From contig NZ_LMSP01000011.1 in NCBI RefSeq assembly GCF_001429545.1, positions 69,498-133,497 on the forward strand: 64,000 nucleotides of DNA, in the 5' to 3' direction. Shown piece by piece: positions 39,294 to 48,278 of this stretch; within the stretch, counting starts at the first letter, position 1, and every line of letters starts with the position of its first letter. This DNA comes from Paenibacillus sp. Soil787. Its GTDB lineage: Bacteria > Bacillota > Bacilli > Paenibacillales > NBRC-103111. The translations under genes and the position numbers were made by a program. The notes below the pieces were generated by a model. The model did not search any database and was not told where the DNA came from. It saw nothing but the letters and a program-made list of their open reading frames with translations.

Positions 39294-39356
39294 AAAAGCC
39301 CACAGGACCAAGATCGTAAGATCAACGGCGCCTGCGGGCTTTTTTGTTTTAATTAG
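39294..39356 (+). terminator. Terminator after the DUF2759-like gene
   Basis: AAAAGCCCACAGG pairs with CCTGCGGGCTTTTTT around a partly paired loop. Confidence 0.85.
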
Positions 39357-39395
39357 TAGATAAGAAAGTATAAGTTTTATCCTTGAAGCGAGTGC

Positions 39396-40364
39396 TTATA
39401 CCCACCACATTTCACCAAGAGGTTCCTTGATGAGTACTTGTTGGAGATTTTGCACGGCTTTGGAGAATCCTTCTTCAACGGACATCAAACCGTCTTCATG
39501 CTCGATACTCACGACATAGTCATAACCAACAAGGCGCAGAGCACTGATGATGTCAGCCCAAACTTTCATATCGTGACCGTAACCAACGGAACGGAACTGC
39601 CAAGCGCGGTCAAGCATGTTAGCATAGGATTGCATATCTGTTACACCATAACGGTTCACATTGTTCACATCAAGGGATGTGTCTTTGGCGTGGAAATGGT
39701 GGATCGCTCCCGCACGGCCAAGAATTTGAACAGCTTGAACAGGATCGATACCTTGCCACCACATGTGACTTGGGTCAAGATTTGCTCCGATTGCTTCACC
39801 TGCTGCTTCGCGCAGACGAAGGAGGGTTGCTGGCGTATGTACGGAGAAGCCACCGTGCAGTTCCAGTCCAATTTTAATATTACGATCAGAAGCGTATTTG
39901 CCTGTCTCTGTCCAGTAAGGAATAACTTTATTCCCCCACTGCCAGTCCAGAATCTCTTGGAAATCGTTCGGCCAAGGCGCTACCGGCCAGTTCGGATACT
40001 TCGCATCCTCATGGTCTCCAGGACAGCCTGAGAACGTGTTAACTACAGGTACTTCTAAGCGTTCAGCAAGATCAATCGTTTGTATGATAGCATCGTGAAA
40101 CTCTTTTGCAATGTGTTTTTGCGGGTGCAGCGGGTTACCGTGGGCGCTAAGTGCGCTAATTGTCAATCCGCGGGATTCTACCGCATGTTTAAATGCTTTT
40201 AGTTTCCCTGCGTCTGCAAGAAGTTCGCTTGGGTTGCAGTGCGCTGTACCGGGATAGCCCCCTGTACCAATTTCAACAGCATCTAAGCCTTTCGCAGCAA
40301 TATAATCCAACGCTTCCTCGAAAGGTTTTCCACCGAACAGAACCATAAAAACGCCTAACTTCAT
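39396..40364 (-). CDS. Sugar phosphate isomerase/epimerase-like TIM barrel
   Basis: 322 residues from the ATG at 40364, six bases after GGAGGTG; an ATG at 40379 lies inside that site. It belongs to the xylose-isomerase-like/AP-endonuclease-2 superfamily: V-F-M-V-L-F-G-G at the start, G-L-E-L-H-G-G-F for the metal-binding Glu, N-L-D-P-S-H-M-W-W-Q-G for Asp/His, H-F-H-A-K-D-T and S-I-E-H-E-D for the last ligands. All metal ligands look present. The natural sugar or inositol substrate is unknown; the gene stands alone. Confidence 0.85.
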   Translation of the reverse strand: MKLGVFMVLFGGKPFEEALDYIAAKGLDAVEIGTGGYPGTAHCNPSELLADAGKLKAFKHAVESRGLTISALSAHGNPLHPQKHIAKEFHDAIIQTIDLAERLEVPVVNTFSGCPGDHEDAKYPNWPVAPWPNDFQEILDWQWGNKVIPYWTETGKYASDRNIKIGLELHGGFSVHTPATLLRLREAAGEAIGANLDPSHMWWQGIDPVQAVQILGRAGAIHHFHAKDTSLDVNNVNRYGVTDMQSYANMLDRAWQFRSVGYGHDMKVWADIISALRLVGYDYVVSIEHEDGLMSVEEGFSKAVQNLQQVLIKEPLGEMWWV

Positions 40365-40412
40365 TAGGTACACCTCCATAAATGGTTAACAATCACACAA
40401 ATTATACCACTA

Positions 40413-41567
40413 TCATCCAGTAAAATGAAGCAAGCCTTTATAGATTCGAAGAACCGTCTCATAATTGGAGCTATAGATAATAACTGAGAACGTAACCAGC
40501 GCTTGTGTCACGAAACAACGAAAGTAGAAATAGGTTTTGGATACTTTCTTTTTATTAACTGTCGTGATTTTAAATATATTTTCGATAGCAAGAATGATTC
40601 CATGATAGAGCCCATAGAAGAAATAAAGCCACGTAAAGCCATGCCACAGTCCAATCAAGACCATAATCAGAACGGACAGGCTGGAAGCTACCCAGCGGGA
40701 GGGAGCGGTACGAGAGAAGAACATGAAGATATGATCACGGAAAAAATCGCCTAACGTCGCGTGCCAATTCCGCCAAAACTGCGTCATGGAAGGCGAGAAG
40801 AGTGGACGCTTGAAGTTCTCAGGCATCGTATAGCCCATCAATCGCCCAAAGCCGATTGCCATATCGGAATAACCGGAGAAATCGAAGTAAATGAGTGCAT
40901 AGAACCAGATCAATAGAAATAACGACTGATGGGTGTGCAGGTCTTGTTTCAGCACTTGATCGAAAACGCTGGTCATCCAAGTGACCACAACGATTTTCTT
41001 GAACAATCCTAGAATAATCCGTTTCACACTGTCTTCGAAGAGCGCAGCATCAACGTTGTAAGGTTTTTTGCTATCGGCCATAAAATCACGGAATTTTAAA
41101 ATCGGCCCTGATGTAAAAGTTGGGATAAACAACAGGTAATTCGCGTAATCAATAGCTGGAACTTGGCCTTCTTTGCCGAAAAAATAAGCAAAATAATAAG
41201 CATCGATCACTTTAAGAACGTTATAAATGAGGCCTAAATAGATGATGGCATCGAATAACGGATTGTGAAAAATGTCCATGACGAAAAGCCGGACTCCGAG
41301 AAACACACCGACAACATTAGCGGCAATCGCGAAAATAAACGTCGCTTTACGCCATAACGTCGTTCGGCATAAATAAACAAAGCCTGCATAATTAATGACC
41401 GTAAAAGCGGTATAGAAAATAAGCAGCTTCTGGCTGAAGAGCAGCAGAAAGCAGAGGCTGAAAATAATCATCAGAATGCGTTTGTTATTAGCCCACTTGC
41501 GGGTGAGCATCAGAACGGCAACCATGCCTATCATAGCGATAATTGCGTTCATGTGCATATAAAACAT
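40413..41567 (-). CDS. MBOAT acyltransferase, DltB-like
   Basis: 384 residues, about ten membrane helices. The MBOAT signature F-W-R-N-W-H-A-T-L-G-D-F-F-R-D and the catalytic-histidine motif G-L-W-H-G-F-T-W are present, as in DltB and AlgI. DltB accepts D-Ala from DltC and passes it outward. GAGGAG is 10 bases before the ATG. It is last in a run of DltD-like, DltX-like and this gene, with a carrier protein and an aminoacyl-carrier ligase upstream on the same strand. What it transfers, and to which polymer, is open. Confidence 0.85.
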   Translation of the reverse strand: MFYMHMNAIIAMIGMVAVLMLTRKWANNKRILMIIFSLCFLLLFSQKLLIFYTAFTVINYAGFVYLCRTTLWRKATFIFAIAANVVGVFLGVRLFVMDIFHNPLFDAIIYLGLIYNVLKVIDAYYFAYFFGKEGQVPAIDYANYLLFIPTFTSGPILKFRDFMADSKKPYNVDAALFEDSVKRIILGLFKKIVVVTWMTSVFDQVLKQDLHTHQSLFLLIWFYALIYFDFSGYSDMAIGFGRLMGYTMPENFKRPLFSPSMTQFWRNWHATLGDFFRDHIFMFFSRTAPSRWVASSLSVLIMVLIGLWHGFTWLYFFYGLYHGIILAIENIFKITTVNKKKVSKTYFYFRCFVTQALVTFSVIIYSSNYETVLRIYKGLLHFTG

Positions 41568-41635
41568 AGCTATAGAACTCCTCGCTTCGAATGCTTGATC
41601 AGTCTCATCTTAGACTTCTAGAAGATTTAGAAATA

Positions 41636-41746
41636 CTAGAATTTCTCGTAGATAAACAAGCCCTTGCCAGTAAAATAGATGAAAACCAAATACAGCATTA
41701 CGAGATAGATCAGGACTTCGATGGTTTTCCTAAGGATTTTAACCAT
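41636..41746 (-). CDS. DltX-like 36-residue membrane microprotein
   Basis: Sequence starts M-V-K-I-L-R-K-T-I-E-V-L-I-Y and ends G-K-G-L-F-I-Y-E-K-F. One membrane helix with a C-terminal F-I-Y-x-x-F motif is the hallmark of DltX, which helps D-alanylation beside DltB. GGAGG is seven bases before the ATG. It overlaps the end of the DltD-like gene by 37 bp in another frame and precedes the MBOAT gene by 68 bp. Position and motif together make it convincing despite its length; in canonical operons dltX lies before dltA. Confidence 0.72.
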   Translation of the reverse strand: MVKILRKTIEVLIYLVMLYLVFIYFTGKGLFIYEKF

Positions 41747-42621
41747 GTGTCTACCTCCTTCGTAAATAACGGCGCGCCATCTTCGCGGTTCAAGTGGACA
41801 AGGTCATTGAAATAGCGTGGATCGTATTTATGCAGTAAATTCAGCGTAGGCACATTCGCAGCTTGCAGCTGGCGGTTTGCCTCTTGCATCAAGGCGGAGA
41901 CATAAGGCGGGTCTGCATAGCCTTTGTTCCACGGCATCCAAATCACACGCAGAGGAAGTTGATGCTTATTCGCATACTGGATAACCCACTGCAGAGCATC
42001 CAAATTTGCCTGAAAATCTTTAAGTGTCATGGCACCGAAACGCTTGTCGTATTCGGTCCACTTCGTCTTTAGGAAAACATCGTCTTTGCGACCGGGGTAT
42101 AGCTCTTTATCAATCCAGCGGGGCTCGTAGCCTAGGCTGCCTTTGCGCAAATTCCGAGCAAACTCTTCACCAGAATCCCGGAAATAGTCGCGGTACGTAT
42201 AAACATATGGCTGATACCATGGTTTGAACCATTGGTAGGTTGGATCCGTTTCAAGTGAGTCTAGCATGGTGTGAACATCAATGCCAATCACAAGCTCATC
42301 CTTCACCTGATAAAGGTTATTTGATAGGATGGCTTTCAGGTCGGTTAGCTTTCCATAGGAAAGTCCCATCTCAACCAAATGGGCTTCGGATTTCTCTTCG
42401 ATATACGCACCCGTAACGGACGAATTACCGAAGAAAACCGGACCCGATTGGGACCAGCCGTGGTGGTAGAGCGTTTTGGTGAAGTCGTTTTTGTAAAAAC
42501 GGCGCGAGCTAACCATCGGGTCCCACCAGGAAATGAGCAGGTCGGAGACGACGAGTGCCAGCAGCAGGCCGAGTACGAAACTATTTTTTTTGAGAAATGC
42601 AGCTACTTTCAACGGAATCAC
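41710..42621 (-). CDS. DltD-like membrane-anchored SGNH-type protein
   Basis: 303 residues. One N-terminal helix (about 14-32), then an SGNH/AlgX-like fold: G-N-S-S-V-T-G at 65-71 holds the nucleophile serine candidate and D-L-V-H at 273-276 the Asp-His pair, with G-I-D-V-H and W-M-P-W-N-K in between. DltD proteins act on the outer face in the last steps of D-alanine transfer. The start is a GTG directly after an in-frame stop and has no clear Shine-Dalgarno, so initiation may be weak. A 734 bp gap separates it from the carrier ligase gene. Confidence 0.75.
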   Translation of the reverse strand: MIPLKVAAFLKKNSFVLGLLLALVVSDLLISWWDPMVSSRRFYKNDFTKTLYHHGWSQSGPVFFGNSSVTGAYIEEKSEAHLVEMGLSYGKLTDLKAILSNNLYQVKDELVIGIDVHTMLDSLETDPTYQWFKPWYQPYVYTYRDYFRDSGEEFARNLRKGSLGYEPRWIDKELYPGRKDDVFLKTKWTEYDKRFGAMTLKDFQANLDALQWVIQYANKHQLPLRVIWMPWNKGYADPPYVSALMQEANRQLQAANVPTLNLLHKYDPRYFNDLVHLNREDGAPLFTKEVDTWLKSLGKPSKS

Positions 42622-43355
42622 TCATTATCTTTGTATAGGATGGACGCTTCATAGCGCTTGCTCGCCATAGAGAACGCATGAAGCATTAGTTGGCCCACAG
42701 CTGACAAGGAACTGTAATTGTGCAGCTAATGTCGGCGTGTGGGCTATTGTGATGTTACTTTGATATAAATGTGCAGGTAGATGGGCGGATATGAATGCGT
42801 TCTGTGAAAAAACAGAATTGCTCCAGGTGAAGTGTCTGCAGACCCAGTGAGCTTAAAGTATCCAGTGATCACAACAAGCTCGATGAGCCTAAGCACTCTG
42901 CGCAACTGAGGGAATCACCGAACTCAGCGAGGGGTCAACAAGCCTAATGCAGCCAGATCGGGACCAATAAGCTTAACGCCTAGAGAATACCTGGCGAACC
43001 CAACTCACCCAAGAACCAGCCCAATGTGCCGAACGAGTTCAATGAGCACGTATCCGCCGAACCCAATGGTCTCAATGTACCCGACGCCACCGAATGCCGC
43101 CCAACGCCCCCCAACGCCATTTTATTGAGAAATTGTTGCACAAAATACAACTTAGACGGTTAGGATTGAACACCGCCATGCGGGATGGCGCCGATGTCGA
43201 CTATGTCCGCGATTCCGGATGACAGCGTCTCGCGGTGCTACAACGTACGCCCAGGATTAGCTCGCGTAGAGAAATGAATCACTCATCAATGATTAACAGC
43301 TATCTGCTAAAGGTCGACCAAGCAAAAGTAGTTAGGGATTGAAGAGAAAAGGCAC
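42622..43355. other. 734-bp gap: hairpin, palindrome copy and degenerate C-rich repeats
   Basis: No gene with a credible start is seen. A long hairpin at 42690-42746 (CCCACA-GCTGACA against TGTCGGC-G-TGTGGG) lies near the start of the DltD-like gene. From about 42845 to 43125 the + strand is C-rich, made of degenerate words such as GAACCCAATG, AAGCCTAATG and TTCAATGAGC. At 43133-43151 lies TTGTTGCACAAAATACAAC, a family 5 palindrome. This region may hold a promoter for the DltD-like unit, but none was recognised. Confidence 0.6.
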
Positions 43356-44555
43356 TTACAGCGCCTTCTCCTGCCAAGCATAGTACTGCTCACGGAATGT
43401 GGCTGGCCATTGCTGCTCGTCGAGACCATATTGCGCCAAGAACGCGAACGCCCAGCGTTCGATTCCGAAGCCTACACAGCCAGTAACGGCGTTGCGCTTG
43501 CCCATTTTAATATTAAAAGCATTCCCAAACGTATTGCTATGGAAATTGACAGAGGAGCAGGCGATTGATTTCTTCACATGAGGAATGCTCAAGCGCAGCT
43601 CATATTTCATCTCCTGATTGCGTTGGAAGGAAGCTTTCACTTGGAAATCGTTCGTGAAGAACGGGTCGTTGGCGATCTCCATCATGCTGTCTACGTTCCA
43701 TTCAACGGCAAGCTCTTTGAGATATTCGATCGATTTCAGGCGATTTTCTTTAACGAAGTCGGGTTTGCCGACGAAAATAATTTCGCGCATCGAGAAGTCG
43801 AGCAGACGACCGAAATCGGTGTGGTTTTTGGATTCGAAACGGTGACATTTCGCAATGGCTGTAACGACGATGCCGTCCCCTTCGAGCGTTTCATTCTCTA
43901 GGCCTTCATAGCAGTGATAACAAGTGGAAGGATTCATCATGAAGTTCGGCTTCACCATATTGTTATCAAGCGCGAGCGGCTGCTCTTGGTTCCAACCGCC
44001 AGCTTCACGGATGGATTGGGAGAAGGATTCGATGACATCCAAATCCTCACGCAAATGAGTCACGAAATGAATGTGCTCAGGGAAAGAAGTGAAGTGATTC
44101 GTTTTATTTAAAGTGTGACTATGAATAACAGCTGGATAAGACTCTTCCTGCATACCTTCGAAACGCTTGGCGATCTTCGTTACGAAAGAGTAATCAAAGA
44201 AACGCATTAAGCTGGAGAAAGGCTCACGGAAAATAAAAAGGCCGGGTTCCAACACTTTAATTGCTTTACGCTCTACAAGCTCAGCGATAATATCGCCTTC
44301 GTAGGGAGTGTCGACTTTGTTCTCGAATAAAATGTTTTCCTTGAAGCCGAAATCACCGTGGGAGAAACGTTCAATCAGACGCTGAACCCGCTCGGTAATG
44401 CCTTCGTTTCCGCCAGGAGAGTTATGCGTAATGATAATGTGACCATCCACAAGGGCAATATCCTGAATATGCTCATCGGCAAAGGCGGACGCGTATTTAA
44501 CTTGTCCATGCTGACTTTCAGCCAGGCCTTCTAAAGAAATTTTACATGTCAACAT
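43356..44555 (-). CDS. Seryl-tRNA-synthetase-like amino acid:[carrier protein] ligase
   Basis: 399 residues. The C-terminal ~200 residues are a class II synthetase core: motif 2-like S-M-R-E-I-I-F-V-G (R257, E258) and motif 3-like V-G-F-G-I-E-R-W (R367). Putative zinc ligands C212, E258 and C360 match the Cys-Glu-Cys pattern of methanogen-type SerRS and of the aa:CP ligases described from rhizobia, which lack a tRNA-binding domain and load Gly or Ala on a carrier. The ~100 N-terminal residues are an extra domain. GAGG is 10 bases before the ATG at 44555, seven bases after the carrier gene stop. Amino acid specificity is unknown. Confidence 0.78.
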   Translation of the reverse strand: MLTCKISLEGLAESQHGQVKYASAFADEHIQDIALVDGHIIITHNSPGGNEGITERVQRLIERFSHGDFGFKENILFENKVDTPYEGDIIAELVERKAIKVLEPGLFIFREPFSSLMRFFDYSFVTKIAKRFEGMQEESYPAVIHSHTLNKTNHFTSFPEHIHFVTHLREDLDVIESFSQSIREAGGWNQEQPLALDNNMVKPNFMMNPSTCYHCYEGLENETLEGDGIVVTAIAKCHRFESKNHTDFGRLLDFSMREIIFVGKPDFVKENRLKSIEYLKELAVEWNVDSMMEIANDPFFTNDFQVKASFQRNQEMKYELRLSIPHVKKSIACSSVNFHSNTFGNAFNIKMGKRNAVTGCVGFGIERWAFAFLAQYGLDEQQWPATFREQYYAWQEKAL

Positions 44556-44562
44556 GAATGTG

Positions 44563-44820
44563 TTACCTCGCAGTCTTTTTGGAAATAAAATCGGCAATTT
44601 CGCTTACCGTGTTCATAGAGTACAGCATTAAGTCTTGATTCGTCACTTGGATGCCGTACGTCTTCTCAATATAGGCGATAAGCGCTGTGGCGCCAATGGA
44701 GTCAATGAACCCGTAATCAAATAGATGAACATCAACGTCAAAATCATCGTCATCCTCAGCTATTTCATAACGCTCGCGAATATGCTGTTCAAGCTGCGCT
44801 ACTAATTCTTCATTAGACAT
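44563..44820 (-). CDS. Acyl/aminoacyl carrier protein
   Basis: 85 residues, acidic, four-helix carrier fold. The phosphopantetheine site is Ser41 in D-Y-G-F-I-D-S-I-G. AGGAGG precedes the ATG. It sits between the large anchored protein gene (45 bp) and the ligase gene (seven bp), so it is the natural substrate of that ligase. The D-S-I-G motif and small size recall DltC and stand-alone carriers more than fatty-acid ACP (usual D-S-L). Confidence 0.88.
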   Translation of the reverse strand: MSNEELVAQLEQHIRERYEIAEDDDDFDVDVHLFDYGFIDSIGATALIAYIEKTYGIQVTNQDLMLYSMNTVSEIADFISKKTAR

Positions 44821-44865
44821 GTTGGAAAGCCTCCTGGTTAAATTAAGTGGTAAAGGAACGTTAGT

Positions 44866-47800
44866 TCACTTTGCGGTAAAAGAAAGTGTCGTCAAATCAC
44901 CGTATCGGGTGATGGTGTACATATGAGTTTGAGCGTCATGCTCGATTTTGACCTCGGATGATTCGTCGAGACGGAGCTCCGTAGGACTGAATACCTTAAT
45001 TTGCTGCAGACCTGCTGATTTCAGGACTAATTGTTGCGTGTTTCCTTGCTGCGTCAGCTCAAAAGGGACATTAGAACGCACGATATGAAACTTTTCCTTG
45101 GCTGCTCCAATACCGATGGAAGATGGCTTAGCCAAACCTAGATAGAACCTGTTGTCTATCGTTGTGTAGGTCGTAGAGTCGGTTTGCAGCGAGTACTGGG
45201 ATAGTTTATCGCCTTTTTCAACGACGACGCCAAGTGTGGCGGCATACTCACCAGCCAAGCCGGGCACCTTGGCCTTGTTGGGTGTCAAAGTGGCATGAAA
45301 GTGTGGACTGCCGCCAGCTAATCGATCTTTCATCTTGTCCCATATATAAGAGGCCCATGATTGGCTGATATGAACCTCGCTTTTCATAGCGGTTAGGAAT
45401 GACTTCGCCATCTGCGTTTCGGTCATAAAATTATAATCATGCTTCATACGAAGTTTATTAAAATAGTCAGCGAAATTGGTTAGGTCGGCAACCAAAGATG
45501 GTACGGGAAAATGGTACTCGATGTGCTCGAAATAATCAATCGGCATGTCCAATTTTACCATCGATTCGAAAATATCCGTCGTTTCATAGTCTCCTGTCCG
45601 AAGTACGGGCGTAGGTGTATGAATCAGCATCGTATGATCCACATTCCCTTGTTTATCCTGTAATAGAAAGGGAAGCGACCAGATCTCTTCCGGACGTGGA
45701 ATAACGGGCGAATCGGGCGCTAAGAATCCGAAATTGTACCATAATCCTTGCTGCTGTTCATTCGCCAGTGTTTGCTGATGGTCTATGTTATTGATGCGCC
45801 ATGTGTGTTGGTTCGTTCCGGGGTGCAGCCAAGGGATGCCTAGTTTATCGAAAGCTTTCTTGTGAAGGGAAAGCTCGGTGCGTTCCTCTTCAGCACTTTT
45901 GAAATTATGCACAAACACGTGCGGATCGATTTGTAAATGATTATCATGCGCGTATTGGATGAACTCCTTGAGTTCCGCTTGATAAGGAAACTGCGGGTCG
46001 TCGATCGAAACGGGGGACCCGAATTCGATACCGCCGACGACCAGGTCGTCTTTGCCGTCGTGATTAAGATCTAACCAAAGCGGGACGGAGTAGTGGCCGG
46101 CAACCAAGGCGTGATCGCCGACTTGGTTCAGGGTTGTGCCCTGTAGGGGACCTGCATTCGCCCAAGCGCCATCAGCGCCTTGGAGATACACCTGCAGGTC
46201 CCCATCACTGCTGCCGACCACGATATCGAGTCGGCCGTCGCCATTGATGTCATGCACGGATGGTGCGGCGTGCGTGGCTTTGTTCGGCAGCGTGATGATG
46301 GCGCTGCCTTGGTCGAGTAGCAGGCCCGCTGCGCTGCGGCCCTTGTAGAGCCATACTTGTCCATCGGCTCCGCCTAGGACAAGGTCGAGCTTGCCGTCGC
46401 CATCGACGTCGGCGACGAACGGCGCTGCAGGCCCTCCGGGCAGCTGCAGCGGCTTCCCGCCCGCGAGCAGCGCCGCGGGCTTCGCGAACCTGCCGCCAGC
46501 AAGCTGCGGCAGAAGCCTTACCGCCCCGGACTCGTCAGAGACGACGAGGTCCGTGCGGCCATCCCCGTTCACGTCTGCGGCGTGAACAGCACTGTAAGGG
46601 CCAAGCTGGAGCGGCAAGCCGCTCTCCAGCAGCAGCTTTACCGGCGCGCCGAACGTGTCCGGCAGCGCCAAGCCCTCAGACAGCGGCTCACTCGCGTAAG
46701 CCGCCGTGTCAATGCCTTGATTCGTGTACACATACACGAATCCGTCCGAGCTGCCGACGACGAGGTCCGTGCGGCCGTCGCCGTTCATATCCGCGGCCGT
46801 CGGGTACGCACGGTAAGGCAGCTCAATCGCGCTCGACAGATCGCGATACTGCGGGAACAAAGCTTGCCGCAGAGGCTTGCCGGCAGCCATCACGTGCAGC
46901 CCGCTCGCGTAGCCCGAGCCGGGCAGCTCGCCGACGAACTTCGGCTGCGCGTTCGTTCCTGTACCCAGCTGCACCGTTACGCTCTCACGCCATTGCCCCC
47001 AATAGAAGGCGTTCCGCACGAGTGTATACGAGGGAATCTCGTTATATTCCTTCAGCTTCTCCGCCCAAGCAATGCCGTCCTTTTGCCCAATGGCCGGCAT
47101 CGCCTCAAAATGATTCTGAAAGGCCATCGCAGGCCTTCCGTAAGGGCCAAGGATTTTCCGCACACTGTAACCAAATGTTTCTTTCGATACATAAGCCAGC
47201 TGCTCACTGCGGTACTGCATGTTGGCGGCAGCAAAAGCAAAGTTAAAGTAAGGCTCAATCGGTAACGTTGTTCTATTGAAATAAGTTGTTCCCGGAACTT
47301 GTTTCATGTCATGTTGGTACTTGGCAGCCAGCTGAGAGAAGCCTAGCTTCGGATCCATGCCGCTCATCATGTCGTAACCAGTTGGGAAGTACCGGTTCGG
47401 CAGGAAGTTGCTGCTGATCAGCACGGCGCCTTTGCCGACGCGATTTTGCATCACGAGGGAAACGGGCATCTTGGATTCCAACGGGTTAAACATGTTGACA
47501 ATCGTTTGACCTGTGGAAGGATCGAAACCGTATCCGAGGTTAAAGCCAGGTAGCTCGTCCATTGTATGATGCTTAAGATAGCTTTGCGTAAATAATTGAA
47601 AGGTTTGTTGAATGCCCTGAAGATTAATTGGCACCTGCGGGTAGCTAAGAGACAGTGAATCCCCTGATAAGAAAGGCGAGCCAAATTTGTTCAGTGGTAC
47701 CTTTTTTAAATCGACAATTCTGGCAGCTCCAAGAAAATCCAGCGGGAACCGGTCAGCAAACTCATTTTCCAACAATAAATGTCCGCCCTGCTTCACGAAT

Positions 47801-48111
47801 GTGACAAGTTTCGGAACTTGCTCCGCCCACCCGGTGTCTTGTGCAAGAGCAGGATCTAGATAAATGGCATCGTACTTATGAAGCTGGCTCGTTGATAAGG
47901 AAGGCAGGTTTTGTTTGTCTGTGTGAACGCCTGCTTGCAAGGTTTGCTGAAAATTTCCATAGGCGGCCGCATCATAAAGATCCCCGCTCGTCGCATAGAG
48001 GAGCTTGGTTTCATCTACTTTTGGCAAAAATAAAAGAAGGACAATGGTAAATAGGCAGACAAGGCCTAATCCGATCAATAGTTTAAGAACACGAATTTTC
48101 GACAAAACCAA
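44866..48111 (-). CDS. Large membrane-anchored protein with central FG-GAP/VCBS repeats
   Basis: 1081 residues, TTG start five bases after GAGGGA. An N-terminal helix (about 8-30) anchors an extracytoplasmic chain. Residues ~35-290 resemble a glutamine-amidotransferase-like fold. Five calcium-type repeats (D-x-N/D-G-D-G-x-x-D-[LI]-V) lie near 439, 512, 570, 622 and 683, a partial beta-propeller inserted between the flanking parts. The C-terminal part (700-1000) might be a deacetylase- or hydrolase-like barrel related to DUF2194, which I hold only weakly. The repeat-coding part is very GC-rich. It heads the operon with the carrier and ligase, suggesting a role on the same envelope polymer. Confidence 0.65.
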   Translation of the reverse strand: MVLSKIRVLKLLIGLGLVCLFTIVLLLFLPKVDETKLLYATSGDLYDAAAYGNFQQTLQAGVHTDKQNLPSLSTSQLHKYDAIYLDPALAQDTGWAEQVPKLVTFVKQGGHLLLENEFADRFPLDFLGAARIVDLKKVPLNKFGSPFLSGDSLSLSYPQVPINLQGIQQTFQLFTQSYLKHHTMDELPGFNLGYGFDPSTGQTIVNMFNPLESKMPVSLVMQNRVGKGAVLISSNFLPNRYFPTGYDMMSGMDPKLGFSQLAAKYQHDMKQVPGTTYFNRTTLPIEPYFNFAFAAANMQYRSEQLAYVSKETFGYSVRKILGPYGRPAMAFQNHFEAMPAIGQKDGIAWAEKLKEYNEIPSYTLVRNAFYWGQWRESVTVQLGTGTNAQPKFVGELPGSGYASGLHVMAAGKPLRQALFPQYRDLSSAIELPYRAYPTAADMNGDGRTDLVVGSSDGFVYVYTNQGIDTAAYASEPLSEGLALPDTFGAPVKLLLESGLPLQLGPYSAVHAADVNGDGRTDLVVSDESGAVRLLPQLAGGRFAKPAALLAGGKPLQLPGGPAAPFVADVDGDGKLDLVLGGADGQVWLYKGRSAAGLLLDQGSAIITLPNKATHAAPSVHDINGDGRLDIVVGSSDGDLQVYLQGADGAWANAGPLQGTTLNQVGDHALVAGHYSVPLWLDLNHDGKDDLVVGGIEFGSPVSIDDPQFPYQAELKEFIQYAHDNHLQIDPHVFVHNFKSAEEERTELSLHKKAFDKLGIPWLHPGTNQHTWRINNIDHQQTLANEQQQGLWYNFGFLAPDSPVIPRPEEIWSLPFLLQDKQGNVDHTMLIHTPTPVLRTGDYETTDIFESMVKLDMPIDYFEHIEYHFPVPSLVADLTNFADYFNKLRMKHDYNFMTETQMAKSFLTAMKSEVHISQSWASYIWDKMKDRLAGGSPHFHATLTPNKAKVPGLAGEYAATLGVVVEKGDKLSQYSLQTDSTTYTTIDNRFYLGLAKPSSIGIGAAKEKFHIVRSNVPFELTQQGNTQQLVLKSAGLQQIKVFSPTELRLDESSEVKIEHDAQTHMYTITRYGDLTTLSFTAK

Positions 48112-48278
48112 AGGGATCCCTCAATTGCTAAAAAGGTCACTATCCTTGCCATTATAGCATTCATAGGAAGCTTTGTTAACTTCTAAAGGTGTTGGCTGCA
48201 TGCGGTAAGGAAAACATCTGAGCATATACAAAAAATGTAAATGACGATCGCCCAACACGATCCCCGAACGTTTCAAAG

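Noticed and set aside
46582-47265. Plus-strand open frame opposite the large anchored protein
   Set aside because: Arg/Val-rich shadow of the GC-rich repeat region; no credible initiation signals.
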